Positions 55,124 to 63,579 of a stretch of DNA of 64,000 bases are shown piece after piece. The stretch is taken from NCBI GenBank assembly GCA_942490535.1, contig CALNXQ010000003.1, positions 496,001 to 560,000 of the forward strand, in the 5' to 3' direction. The notes below the pieces were generated by a model. The model searched no databases. It was not told the DNA's origin and saw nothing but the letters and a program-made list of their open reading frames with translations. Source of the stretch: JAEINY01 sp942490535. GTDB taxonomy: Bacteria; Bacteroidota; Bacteroidia; Bacteroidales; Marinilabiliaceae. Positions within the stretch are counted from its first letter, which is position 1, and every line of letters begins with the position of its first letter. The translations under genes and the position numbers were made by a program.

Positions 55124-56671
55124 ATGGAAACCACCAACGAACAGAAGGATAGACTAAGCACTCTGGAAATAAATAACTGTATCTCGGTACTTGAACATTT
55201 GCTGCACAATGGCGATCAACTGGTTCATTTATCAGAAGAGCAGCGCATTAAACTGATGAAGGCGGCCGGTCAGCTGACCCGCCCGGACAAAGCTGAAATC
55301 AAAAAGCGCAACAAAAGTATTAAAGTCGCCCGGAAACAGGAAACCCAGGCCATTAATCGCAAAGCACGCGCTGCATCCAGCATCCGGACGGCGCGTCTGG
55401 CCAGTGTCTTTGAAGCGCCCACGCAACTGGCATTCCCGGCAGCAGAAGGAACGAAGCATGTGCTGACTTCCGAGCAAAACTGTTACGTCTGCAAAAAGAC
55501 TTACACCGAAATTCATCATTTCTATGATTCCATGTGTCAGGAATGTGGCGACCTGAACTATGCCAAACGTTTCCAAACCTGTGACATGACGGGGCAAGTA
55601 GCCCTCATTACCGGATCGCGGCTCAAAATTGGCTATCACGCCACTTTGATGCTATTGCGATCGGGGGCTTCGGTGATCGCTACCACACGCTTTCCGGCTG
55701 ACTCGGCCATCCGATTCGCCAAGGAAAAAGATTTTTCAGAATGGGGCCACCGCCTTCACATCTACGGTCTGGACTTACGTCACATCCCCAGCGTGGAATT
55801 GTTTGCCTCCTATGTAGAACGCAAATATGAACGCCTGGATATTCTCATTAACAATGCGGCCCAAACGGTTCGCCGTCCGGCACAATTTTACGCCCATTTA
55901 ATGGCCAACGAAACACTGCCCTTTCATGAACATTCGGAGGGGGTGAAACAATTACTCTCCCACCATCAGCAATGTTTAGCTGAAATAGATGGCTTTAACA
56001 TTTCGGACACTAAAAACACCAAAGCATTGGCCGTATCCTGGAACGCACAGGAACCCGGCTTAGGCATCAAGGCCTCAGCGCAGCTGTCGCAAATACCCTA
56101 TAAATTCGATAATTCTACGGAAGCGAGGGAAGTGTTTCCGGTGGGCCAGCTGGATGCCGATCTACAACAGGTCGATTTACGAAAAACCAACAGTTGGCGC
56201 CTCAAACTAGGGCAAATAGAACCCCTGGAAATGATGGAAGTGCAACTGGTCAACTCCATTGCGCCCTTCATCTTATGTAACCGTCTGATTGCCTTGATGC
56301 GCAAGGATTATACCGGCATGAAACACGTAGTCAATGTGTCGGCCATGGAAGGCAAGTTTCACACCTTTTACAAGGAAGACCGCCATCCACATACCAACAT
56401 GGCCAAAGCCGCCCTCAATATGTTGACGCACACTTCAGCCAGTGACCTGGCCAAGGATGGCATCTTCATGAATGCAGTGGATACCGGATGGGTGACCGAT
56501 GAAGATCCGGCTGAACTGGCCAAGCACAAACAAGAAGTACATGATTTCCAACCACCATTGGACATTGTGGACGGCGCAGCCCGTGTGTGCGATCCCTTCA
56601 TTGATGGCATCAACACCGGCAAACACTGGAGTGGAAAATTTCTGAAAGACTATTTCCCCATTAGTTGGTAA
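55124..56671 (+). CDS. SDR-fold protein with N-terminal zinc-finger-like domain and altered active site
   Basis: The ATG at 55124 is preferred to the TTG at 55121; 515 residues. An N-terminal basic helical region (about 1-110) leads to a Cys-rich element: Cys120-x2-Cys123 (CYVCKKTYTEIHHFYD) and Cys138-x2-Cys141, probably a zinc ribbon. From about 155 a short-chain dehydrogenase fold follows: VALITGSRLKIGY in place of the usual TGxxxGxG, ILINNAAQT, then VNVSAMEGKFHTF. The catalytic Tyr-x3-Lys is replaced by Thr-x3-Lys (TNMAKAALNM). A ~110-residue insertion lies between NNAAQT and VNSIAPFIL. The SDR fold is clear; catalytic activity is doubtful or different. Cytoplasmic; function unknown. Confidence 0.75.
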   Translation: METTNEQKDRLSTLEINNCISVLEHLLHNGDQLVHLSEEQRIKLMKAAGQLTRPDKAEIKKRNKSIKVARKQETQAINRKARAASSIRTARLASVFEAPTQLAFPAAEGTKHVLTSEQNCYVCKKTYTEIHHFYDSMCQECGDLNYAKRFQTCDMTGQVALITGSRLKIGYHATLMLLRSGASVIATTRFPADSAIRFAKEKDFSEWGHRLHIYGLDLRHIPSVELFASYVERKYERLDILINNAAQTVRRPAQFYAHLMANETLPFHEHSEGVKQLLSHHQQCLAEIDGFNISDTKNTKALAVSWNAQEPGLGIKASAQLSQIPYKFDNSTEAREVFPVGQLDADLQQVDLRKTNSWRLKLGQIEPLEMMEVQLVNSIAPFILCNRLIALMRKDYTGMKHVVNVSAMEGKFHTFYKEDRHPHTNMAKAALNMLTHTSASDLAKDGIFMNAVDTGWVTDEDPAELAKHKQEVHDFQPPLDIVDGAARVCDPFIDGINTGKHWSGKFLKDYFPISW

Positions 56672-57238
56672 TGGCCAAGTGAATCATTCTGGTTCGCCTA
56701 TAAAACATGCGCATAAAACGAAACCAGACAAAATACTATAAACTGTCTACCCCGGATAAGTATCGCCCCATCCGGGGGCATATGACGGCGATATACTATT
56801 CACAAGCAGATCAACCACAGGTTTCACCCAGTTAAAAAGCCCTAAAATAGAGGCTGACTCATGATGACATCCAACCTATTTTGAATCCAAAATCCCCGAC
56901 TAAGCACTACTTGTGACAATAGGATAGATCACAACTTTCTAATTACACCAAATACCTTTACGCTCTTGCAACACTCTCTTGATAGCCTCAATTTTAATAA
57001 TCAGACAACTTCTGTTTAAATTAAAAACCATCCTTCCTTCAATGGATGACTAGCCTCAATCAGAGTAATGCCATCTGCAGAATAAAATGCAACTCATTAT
57101 TAAATTTATTTGCGCAGTTACTACCTGATCCTTTAGTACATAATAAAGCAATATAAAATTTTCATTTCTTAATCCGTATGTATTCCTATGTTTATTAACT
57201 ACTTTTGGCGTCGATTATAACTTACTAAACTTTTAATT
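56672..57238. other. Long intergenic region with one hairpin and a promoter
   Basis: About 570 AT-rich bases without a credible gene. It contains an inverted repeat CCCCGGAT (56750-56757) / ATCCGGGG (56770-56777) with no T tract, and near the end a -7 box TACTTTTG (57200-57207) with TATG 19 bases upstream, suited to the next gene. No tRNA or recognisable small RNA was seen, although the length would allow one. Confidence 0.5.
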
Positions 57239-58837
57239 ATGATTCGATCAGGCATACTTATAGGCCTCCTAATGATGGTGTTAATAGCATCCGCACAGCC
57301 CAAACTATCAAATGACTTTAAGATTTCCGTCTCAACTCCTTTCCAGGTAGTGGATGCTCAAAACAAACTATACTTTTCTGATAATATGAGCTATTCATAT
57401 TCTATCAAGACCAATGAAGAGAATGTAATAATTCAGAAGTTCGATGTTAAAAGCATGAAAGAGGTAGGTCGAAATGAATATAAAGATACCCCTCCTTACA
57501 ATAGAGCTATCAACGTTGTACAATTAGGTGAAAAATTCTATTACCTCTTTGAATCGATTAATAAAAAAGAAGACACCAAATCAGTGTATGTCAGAGAGGT
57601 GCTAACCGCTGATTGCAGTTTGGGCAAACAGAGCCTCCTATTTACCTCTGATGGAGATGTGGCAAATGGCGCTAAATCAGAATCCATAGGATATTGGGGT
57701 GTAAAGAGCGGTGCTCCCTTTAGCGTCCATAAATCTTTTGACAACTCAAAAATCATGATCAATTACCGACGCAAACCGGTAATAAAAAGTGATGCTGTCA
57801 ATCATGATTTACTTGGATTTTTTGTATATAATGCATCCATGGAATTGATTTGGGGCCGGGAAGTTAAAATGCCTTTTACAGAGAAAGAGATAAACAATCT
57901 GGCCTATACCGTGAGTACGGATGGTACAGTATACATGATGGCCTTCCACCGTGAACAACAGAATTTCCAGTTAATCACCATACCAGCATCCGGCGAACTA
58001 ACGACAAAAGTCATTGAAAGTGAGGATTTCATGTTTAATAATTTATACATGAAAGAAAACAAAGACGGTAATATTGGCTTTTTAGGTTATTATGCTAATG
58101 GACTGGATTATAAATTCTGGGAAGGAAAATTGAGTTTTAACACCAATGGTATCCGCTATTTTGAACTTTCAAAAGAAGGTAAAGTCCTAAAAAGTAAAAA
58201 CATTGAATTCCCTCTTGAATTAATCAACCAGTATGTTTCTAAAAGGCAACAAAACAAGAATAACAACAGAGAAGAAGATGGTAACGCAGGCATCCGGGAT
58301 GTCGTACTAAGACAGTTTACAGTCAATCCGGATGGCAGTGTTTTTATCTTGGGTGAGCAATATTATTATCTAACAAAACGTGATGCACAAACCTTTCGAA
58401 CCTCTTATAGTTTCTACTATCAGGATTTAGTAGCAACCAAACTGAATGCGGATGGAGAGGTTCAATGGATGAAAAAACTACCCAAAAGACAATTTGGCAC
58501 TACGGGAAAAGGCGGTATGGGTATTTCTTACCTGGAAGGAAACGGTGCGCATTACATTCTGTTTCTGGATAATGTTAAAAATGCAAACATTGACAGTGAT
58601 GACGTTCCTGATACACATGTAGATGGCAAAGGTGGTTACCTCACGGCCTACAAAGTGGACGATGCTACTGGTAATTTCTCGAAACACACCCTATACAATT
58701 CGCTTGAAGTGAATAAAGTAAGAACCTATCAATTTCAGACCTCCCGAATATTGGAAGCTCTGGACGATGTGTTACTTGTGGAAGTATATGCAAAGGGTAA
58801 AAAAGATATGATGATCAAAATGGAGTTGGTTCAATAA
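57239..58837 (+). CDS. Secreted protein of unknown function, probably a beta-propeller
   Basis: A 532-residue protein with a signal peptide (ILIGLLMMVLIASAQ). The rest is rich in short strands with repeating patterns such as NPDGSVFILGEQYYY, STDGTVYMMAFHR and LNADGEVQWMKKLP, suggesting propeller blades, and a basic/acidic loop at QQNKNNNREEDGN. No catalytic motif or lipobox is visible. It is monocistronic: its own -7 box upstream and a strong terminator downstream. I do not recognise the family beyond 'hypothetical secreted Bacteroidota protein'. Confidence 0.7.
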   Translation: MIRSGILIGLLMMVLIASAQPKLSNDFKISVSTPFQVVDAQNKLYFSDNMSYSYSIKTNEENVIIQKFDVKSMKEVGRNEYKDTPPYNRAINVVQLGEKFYYLFESINKKEDTKSVYVREVLTADCSLGKQSLLFTSDGDVANGAKSESIGYWGVKSGAPFSVHKSFDNSKIMINYRRKPVIKSDAVNHDLLGFFVYNASMELIWGREVKMPFTEKEINNLAYTVSTDGTVYMMAFHREQQNFQLITIPASGELTTKVIESEDFMFNNLYMKENKDGNIGFLGYYANGLDYKFWEGKLSFNTNGIRYFELSKEGKVLKSKNIEFPLELINQYVSKRQQNKNNNREEDGNAGIRDVVLRQFTVNPDGSVFILGEQYYYLTKRDAQTFRTSYSFYYQDLVATKLNADGEVQWMKKLPKRQFGTTGKGGMGISYLEGNGAHYILFLDNVKNANIDSDDVPDTHVDGKGGYLTAYKVDDATGNFSKHTLYNSLEVNKVRTYQFQTSRILEALDDVLLVEVYAKGKKDMMIKMELVQ

Positions 58838-58859
58838 ATCAACTCTCATCACTCAGGAG

Positions 58860-58906
58860 AATAGCCCTTCATTTCAAAAAATCTAAGAAATGAAGGGCTA
58901 TTTTGT
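58860..58906 (+). terminator. Strong Rho-independent terminator
   Basis: Perfect 16-bp stem: AATAGCCCTTCATTTC (58860-58875) with GAAATGAAGGGCTATT (58887-58902), 11-base loop, followed by TTGTTT. Located 22 bases after the stop of the preceding secreted-protein gene. Confidence 0.88.
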
Positions 58907-59055
58907 TTCAACTACCCAATCTACATAGCAGGTGATTGAAATATAAAATCAAAATCAGTTCATGACTAAAAGAACTTTAGTGAGCTCTTAATTAAAAATT
59001 GAACCACTACATTTGCCTGCCAGAAAGGACATATCCATCTGGATAAATATTAGAA

Positions 59056-61332
59056 ATGGGCAGGATGAATGATCAAATAGCGAATGATACGGTGCGAAAA
59101 ATGGAACTACTGGCACCAGGAGGAGAGGTGGACAGCATAAAGGCAGCTATTCTTGGCGGAGCGAATGCCATTTATTGCGGACTGGATAAATTCAATGCCA
59201 GAAACCGGGCAGCCAATATTTCCTTTGAGGATTTACAAGGTATTCTGAGGCTGGCCCACCGTCACCACTGCGAAGTTTTTCTAACCCTTAACATCATCAT
59301 CGTTGAAAGTGAAATCCCGGCTCTGATCGCTTTACTGAATAAACTTCAAAATACCAGCATCGATGGGGTGATTGTTCAGGATTTAGGCCTGCTCTATTTG
59401 CTATCAACCCATTATGAAAGACTTAAGATCCACGCCTCCACGCAGATGACCACCCATAATGAGGGGCAAGTCCATTTTTTAAAACAACTGGGAGTGGGCC
59501 GGGTCAACTTATGTCGCGAACTCAACATCAAAGAGATAAAGTCATTAACAGCCACCTGTCATCAAAGCAACATGTTAACCGAAGTCTTTGTGCACGGCTC
59601 CAATTGCATCTCCTTTTCCGGACTGTGCTACATGAGTTCCATTCATGGCGGAAACTCAGGCAACCGAGGCCGTTGCAGCCAACCTTGTCGCGATCCCTAC
59701 CTCCCCACGCCAAGGGGAAAAGATTACCCGCTTAATCTGAAAGATAACTCTGCGTTTTATGATCTGCAGGAACTGGCAGATGCCAAAGTGGATTCCCTTA
59801 AAATAGAAGGACGCATCAAGAAATCAGATTATGTGTACACCGTCGTTCACACTTGGCGCCAACAACTCCAACACTTGTATGCAACGGCACCACTCAGTGA
59901 TGATAATAGCGCTCTGTATAAAGTCTTCAACCGCGATTTCACCAATGGCTTTTTAAAGGGGAATATATCGAAAGACCTGTTTATTGATAATCCCCGCGAT
60001 CATTCCATTCAACATCTTGCGGAGATAAATAGCTATACGACTAAGGATGCAATGGAGCAGGATCAACTGAAGCTCTACGCCGAAAAAGAAGCCATTAAAA
60101 CCTCGGTGGAAAACAAAATCCAATCCTTAAGCATCGGGAAAGCACCACTGGAAATAAACATCACCGGCACCTATGGCACCCCTTTAAAAGTGGTGGTAAA
60201 AACACCCGACACATCCTTCCTGCTGCATTCAGCAGTAAATCTATCGAATAAAGGCACAGAGGCATTGAACCGGTCGATGATCCTAAAAAGATTAAAAGCC
60301 ATTGATGATACAGAATATTACATCCAGAAACTGGAACTAAACTTTAGTCCGGATGCGATTTATCTGCCCTTTAATGAACTAACGGCCATAAAAAAAAGAA
60401 TCCTTTTCATCCTGATGGATTCAATGGAAACCCTGCTACCGGTCAGAGTCCCAGCCGTAAAGAAACAACCTGCGGCAAAAATCACACCTTCCCTGTCGGT
60501 ATTAATCTCTTCTGTGGAGGATATACCCTTTTGTGATGAGACTAGCGCAGACATCTACTTTCAACTACCCAATAGTCTCAGTAACAACCAAGAGAAGTGG
60601 ATTCACCTGTTTTTGGAGAACCCAAAACTCACCCCCTGGTTTCCATCGGTATTGATAGGTGAAGATTTTAAAGCTGCTGTAGATCTGCTGCAACAAATAG
60701 GCCCCAGGCGGATTGTCACCAATAATACAGGCATCGCCCATGAAGCCCATAGCAGAGGCATCTCCTGGATAGCCGGACCTGATTTTAACATCGCCAACTC
60801 CTACAGTCTTTTGTGTTTAAAAAAACAACTAAGCTGTGCGGGAGCATTTATTTCCAATGAGTTAAGCAAAAATCAGATCCACCCCATCAAAGCCCCTGAA
60901 GATTTCAATTTATTCTACCGCATCTATCACCCCATGGTACTCATGACCAGCCGGCAATGTCTGTTTCATCCCGTTACCGGCTGTGAAAAGCACAAAGTAG
61001 ATGCAACCTGTATTCAACAGTGTGAAAAAACAGCTTCCATTACCAATCTTAAAATGGAGAACTTCTTCATCGAAAAAACAAAAGGCAACTACCACGCCAT
61101 TTATAACGAAAGAAATTTCCTGAATACGGATATTGTGACTGATCTACCGGATCACTTTTCAAGTTTCTTTATTGATTTAAAGGATGTAAAAACTGATACC
61201 AAAATGATGGCAGACAAAAAAAGTATCATCAGACTATTTGAGGCACTGATCGCCGGCCATTCCGGTTCACAATCACAACTCCATCAAAGGATTCACCCAA
61301 CCCTCCAAACACCTTATATAAAGGGTATCTGA
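59056..61332 (+). CDS. U32-family protein, RlhA-like (23S rRNA hydroxylation)
   Basis: A 758-residue U32 'peptidase' family protein. The barrel starts at MELLAPGGEVDSIKAAILGGANAIYCG; a later ATG at 59101 would begin exactly there. Conserved segments are IHASTQMTTHN, VNLCRELN, EVFVHGSNCISFSGLCYMSS and GNRGRCSQPCRDPY, supplying the cysteines thought to hold an Fe-S cluster, then SLKIEGRIK. The layout (long C-terminal extension, about 370 residues after the U32 core) resembles E. coli RlhA, which hydroxylates C2501 of 23S rRNA, more than the shorter TrhP. A second Cys cluster (HPVTGCEKHKVDATCIQQC) occurs near residue 650. RlhA function is inferred; tRNA-modifying U32 relatives remain possible. 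Confidence 0.75.
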   Translation: MGRMNDQIANDTVRKMELLAPGGEVDSIKAAILGGANAIYCGLDKFNARNRAANISFEDLQGILRLAHRHHCEVFLTLNIIIVESEIPALIALLNKLQNTSIDGVIVQDLGLLYLLSTHYERLKIHASTQMTTHNEGQVHFLKQLGVGRVNLCRELNIKEIKSLTATCHQSNMLTEVFVHGSNCISFSGLCYMSSIHGGNSGNRGRCSQPCRDPYLPTPRGKDYPLNLKDNSAFYDLQELADAKVDSLKIEGRIKKSDYVYTVVHTWRQQLQHLYATAPLSDDNSALYKVFNRDFTNGFLKGNISKDLFIDNPRDHSIQHLAEINSYTTKDAMEQDQLKLYAEKEAIKTSVENKIQSLSIGKAPLEINITGTYGTPLKVVVKTPDTSFLLHSAVNLSNKGTEALNRSMILKRLKAIDDTEYYIQKLELNFSPDAIYLPFNELTAIKKRILFILMDSMETLLPVRVPAVKKQPAAKITPSLSVLISSVEDIPFCDETSADIYFQLPNSLSNNQEKWIHLFLENPKLTPWFPSVLIGEDFKAAVDLLQQIGPRRIVTNNTGIAHEAHSRGISWIAGPDFNIANSYSLLCLKKQLSCAGAFISNELSKNQIHPIKAPEDFNLFYRIYHPMVLMTSRQCLFHPVTGCEKHKVDATCIQQCEKTASITNLKMENFFIEKTKGNYHAIYNERNFLNTDIVTDLPDHFSSFFIDLKDVKTDTKMMADKKSIIRLFEALIAGHSGSQSQLHQRIHPTLQTPYIKGI

Positions 61333-61397
61333 TTTATATTAGTTGAATAAGGCCAACGAGTTATCCCCTTAAATTTTAAGGACTAAAAGAAAAAAAG

Positions 61398-61439
61398 ACA
61401 CAAAAGTGAATGATCATTCACTTTTGTGTTGTATATTTG
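61398..61439 (+). promoter_or_regulatory. 32-bp perfect palindrome and -7 box before the TetR gene
   Basis: 61398-61429 is a perfect palindrome centred between 61413 and 61414, core TGAATGATCATTCA, immediately followed by a -7 box TATATTTG (61432-61439). This is the expected position for a TetR dimer-of-dimers autorepression site. The palindrome lies where the -33 would be, about 60 bases before the ATG chosen at 61488. Confidence 0.8.
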
Positions 61440-61487
61440 TACCGGAATAATTCACAAATTCAACCAACAAGTCAGTTCCGATTACAC

Positions 61488-62069
61488 ATGGCTAAACTTC
61501 AAAAAAGTATCGATAAGCGCACTGCTTTGCTGAAAGCAACTTTATACCTCATCAACAATGGTGGTATACAGGAAGCTTCCATGGCCAAAGTCGCAAAGAT
61601 GGCGAAGGTGTCACCGGCCACGATTTATCTGTACTTTGAGAACAAGCAGGATTTGGTGAATCAGCTCTACCTGGATGTTAAAGCCGCCTTCAGCCAGATG
61701 GCCTTTGAGCACTACGACGCCAGCCTTCCGGTGAAAAAGAGCTTTGAATTAATCTGGTATAACATTTCCAGATACAAATTAACCCGGCAGGAAGAGTCTG
61801 CCTTTTTATCACAATGCGATAATACCCCCATGATCGACGATGCCAGCCGGCAAGAAGGCCTAAAACATTTACAGCCGTTGCTCGATTTATGGAAACGGGG
61901 ACAAAATGAAGGCATTATTAAAAACATTTCGCCCTACCTGCTATATGCTTACACCATCTACCCCATGGCCTTTGTTACCAATACCCACAACCGCTCGCAC
62001 TGCACGGCCGACAGCGACAGCTTATTGGCCGATGCGTTTCAGGCTGCCTGGGACAGTATAAAAGTGTAG
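61488..62069 (+). CDS. TetR-family transcriptional repressor
   Basis: The start at 61488 (MAKLQKSIDKRTALLKATLYLI) is supported by the promoter lying inside the upstream extension of the frame (which opens at 61410). The 193-residue protein has an N-terminal helix-turn-helix (MAKVAKMAKVSPATIYLYFENKQDLVNQLY, residues about 35-65), typical of TetR/AcrR regulators, and a helical ligand-binding part. It likely represses itself through the 32-bp palindrome and possibly the nitroreductase gene 53 bp downstream. The inducer is unknown. Confidence 0.87.
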   Translation: MAKLQKSIDKRTALLKATLYLINNGGIQEASMAKVAKMAKVSPATIYLYFENKQDLVNQLYLDVKAAFSQMAFEHYDASLPVKKSFELIWYNISRYKLTRQEESAFLSQCDNTPMIDDASRQEGLKHLQPLLDLWKRGQNEGIIKNISPYLLYAYTIYPMAFVTNTHNRSHCTADSDSLLADAFQAAWDSIKV

Positions 62070-62083
62070 CATTTTTTTGAACC

Positions 62084-62107
62084 AAATAAAAGAATGAACG
62101 TTTATTT
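62084..62107 (+). promoter_or_regulatory. Possible second operator before the nitroreductase gene
   Basis: AAATAAA (62084-62090) and TTTATTT (62101-62107) flank AGAATGAACG, which carries the GAATGA half of the TetR palindrome. This weak, AT-rich inverted repeat could be a second regulator site. Confidence 0.3.
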
Positions 62108-62122
62108 ATAAAATTTATCCAA

Positions 62123-62755
62123 ATGGAATTATTAGAAAAACTAAGATGGCGCTATGCCACCAAAGCCATGAATGGAACCTCTGTTCCACAAGCTAAAATT
62201 GATGCAATTATTGAAGCAGCCTCATTGGCTCCCACTTCAAGTGGCTTGCAACCTTACGAAATTTTAGTCATTACCAATCCCGATATCAAAAAAGAGATCC
62301 GGGCCATTGCCTGGGACCAGTCAATGGTAACCGATTGCTCACACCTGCTGGTGTTTGTAGCCTGGGATAATTACACCGTCGAGCGCATCAACAAGGTATT
62401 TGACTACACGAATGAAGTGCGTGGCTTTAAAAATGAAGGCTGGGAGAACTACCGTCAAATGCTGTTGGGCACCTATCCTCAGCGAGATGCAGAAACAAAT
62501 TTCATTCACACCGCCAAACAAGCCTACATTGCCTTTTCACAAGCCATTGCCGCTGCCGCCTTTGAAGGTGTGGACAGCACGCCCATGGAAGGTTTTGATG
62601 CGGATGCACTGGATAAAATCCTAAACCTCCGCGAAAAGGGATTGAGAAGTTGTGTGATGCTACCATTGGGCTATCGCGATGCGGAGGCCGATTGGCTGGT
62701 AAATCTACCTAAAGTGAGAAAACCCAAAGACGAGTTGGTGACGATCATTGACTAA
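62123..62755 (+). CDS. Nitroreductase-family NAD(P)H-dependent flavoenzyme
   Basis: A 210-residue protein of the nitroreductase (NfsB-like) family: an FMN-binding start (LRWRYATKAMNG), the SLAPTSSGLQPYEILVITNPDIK segment, then HTAKQAYIAFSQAIAAAAFEGVDSTPMEGFD and the C-terminal LGYRDAEADWLVNLPKVRKPKDELV. It forms a homodimer using FMN and reduces quinones or nitroaromatics. The TetR gene upstream suggests induction by an electrophilic or redox compound. Confidence 0.87.
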   Translation: MELLEKLRWRYATKAMNGTSVPQAKIDAIIEAASLAPTSSGLQPYEILVITNPDIKKEIRAIAWDQSMVTDCSHLLVFVAWDNYTVERINKVFDYTNEVRGFKNEGWENYRQMLLGTYPQRDAETNFIHTAKQAYIAFSQAIAAAAFEGVDSTPMEGFDADALDKILNLREKGLRSCVMLPLGYRDAEADWLVNLPKVRKPKDELVTIID

Positions 62756-62868
62756 GCCATTCACATGCCATAGTTAAAGGACAGAAGGGCATCAGCATCC
62801 GCCTTAATGCCTAAACACATGGTAATTTGATCAGATAGCCATTTGAACCAATTTCTATAAATGAATGG

Positions 62869-62903
62869 ACTTCCATTTGACGCTTGTCGGATGGAAGTTT
62901 TTT
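62869..62903 (+). terminator. Rho-independent terminator after the nitroreductase gene
   Basis: 13-bp stem (two G-U pairs) ACTTCCATTTGAC (62869-62881) with GTCGGATGGAAGT (62886-62898), loop GCTT, followed by TTTTT. The remaining bases up to the BlaI promoter (62904-63139) show no gene; a short minus-strand frame there looks spurious. Confidence 0.8.
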
Positions 62904-63139
62904 AATACTATCCCTCCCCTTTTTGCGCATACAATACAACTTTAAATATGCTGCATACAATTCTAATGTATTTAATGCGGGACGTGGAATTTGCCGTAGG
63001 AAATTTAGTATTGTAGACAACATTTAACCCTAACTGAATGGTATACCTCGTAGCTGCTATACAAAGATCGATCTATCGGTGATTGATCTAAAATTTAACT
63101 GATTAACACTGATTTTTAAATAAAATCTTAAGATAGCAC

Positions 63140-63186
63140 TTGCATCTACGACAAACATCGTATATATTTGTACGACACTTATCGTA
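63140..63186 (+). promoter_or_regulatory. BlaI promoter with twin operators
   Basis: TTG at 63140-63142 and TATATTTG at 63163-63170 (spacing 20) form a good promoter. Two inverted repeats TACGA-N6-TCGTA lie at 63147-63162 (between -33 and -7) and 63171-63186 (over the start site), centres 24 bp apart. This is the standard arrangement for autorepression by a BlaI/MecI dimer pair. Confidence 0.85.
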
Positions 63187-63193
63187 GAAAATC

Positions 63194-63577
63194 ATGAGCA
63201 AAGAAAAAATCACTCCCACCGCGGCTGAATTGGAAATACTCAACATCCTATGGGAAAAGGAGCCCTTATCGGTGAAGGAGATTCATGGCGAGCTGATTAA
63301 AAAGAAGGATGTAGGCTATACCACGGCTTTGAAAATTATGCAAAACATGACCGGAAAGGGTTTGTTGACCCGCACTCTCAATGGGAAGAGCCACCTCTAC
63401 GCTTCGGCTCTAAAAAAAGAAGAGACCCAACGCAGTTTACTGAACAAGTTTATAGATACGGCATTTGCCGGATCAGCCTCCAATTTGATGATGCAACTGC
63501 TGGGCAATAAGAAAACGTCCAAAGAAGAATTGGATGAGATAAAGAAGCTTATTGACGATATGGAACAAAACCAATAG
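63194..63577 (+). CDS. BlaI/MecI/CopY-family repressor
   Basis: A 127-residue winged-helix repressor: ITPTAAELEILNILWEKEPLSVKEIHGEL, then VGYTTALKIMQNMTGKGLLTRTLNGKSHLY (recognition helix and wing), and a C-terminal helical part with FAGSASNLMMQLL and KKTSKEELDEIKKLID, matching the proteolysis-sensitive dimerisation region of the family. It begins 8 bases after the second TACGA-N6-TCGTA operator and is followed by the M56 sensor gene with a 2-bp gap. It presumably derepresses when the partner sensor cleaves it; target genes, if other than this pair, are off the window. Confidence 0.88.
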   Translation: MSKEKITPTAAELEILNILWEKEPLSVKEIHGELIKKKDVGYTTALKIMQNMTGKGLLTRTLNGKSHLYASALKKEETQRSLLNKFIDTAFAGSASNLMMQLLGNKKTSKEELDEIKKLIDDMEQNQ

Positions 63578-63579
63578 TT

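Noticed and set aside
62811..63023. Minus-strand 70-codon frame
   Set aside because: Runs across the nitroreductase terminator and has no recognisable features.
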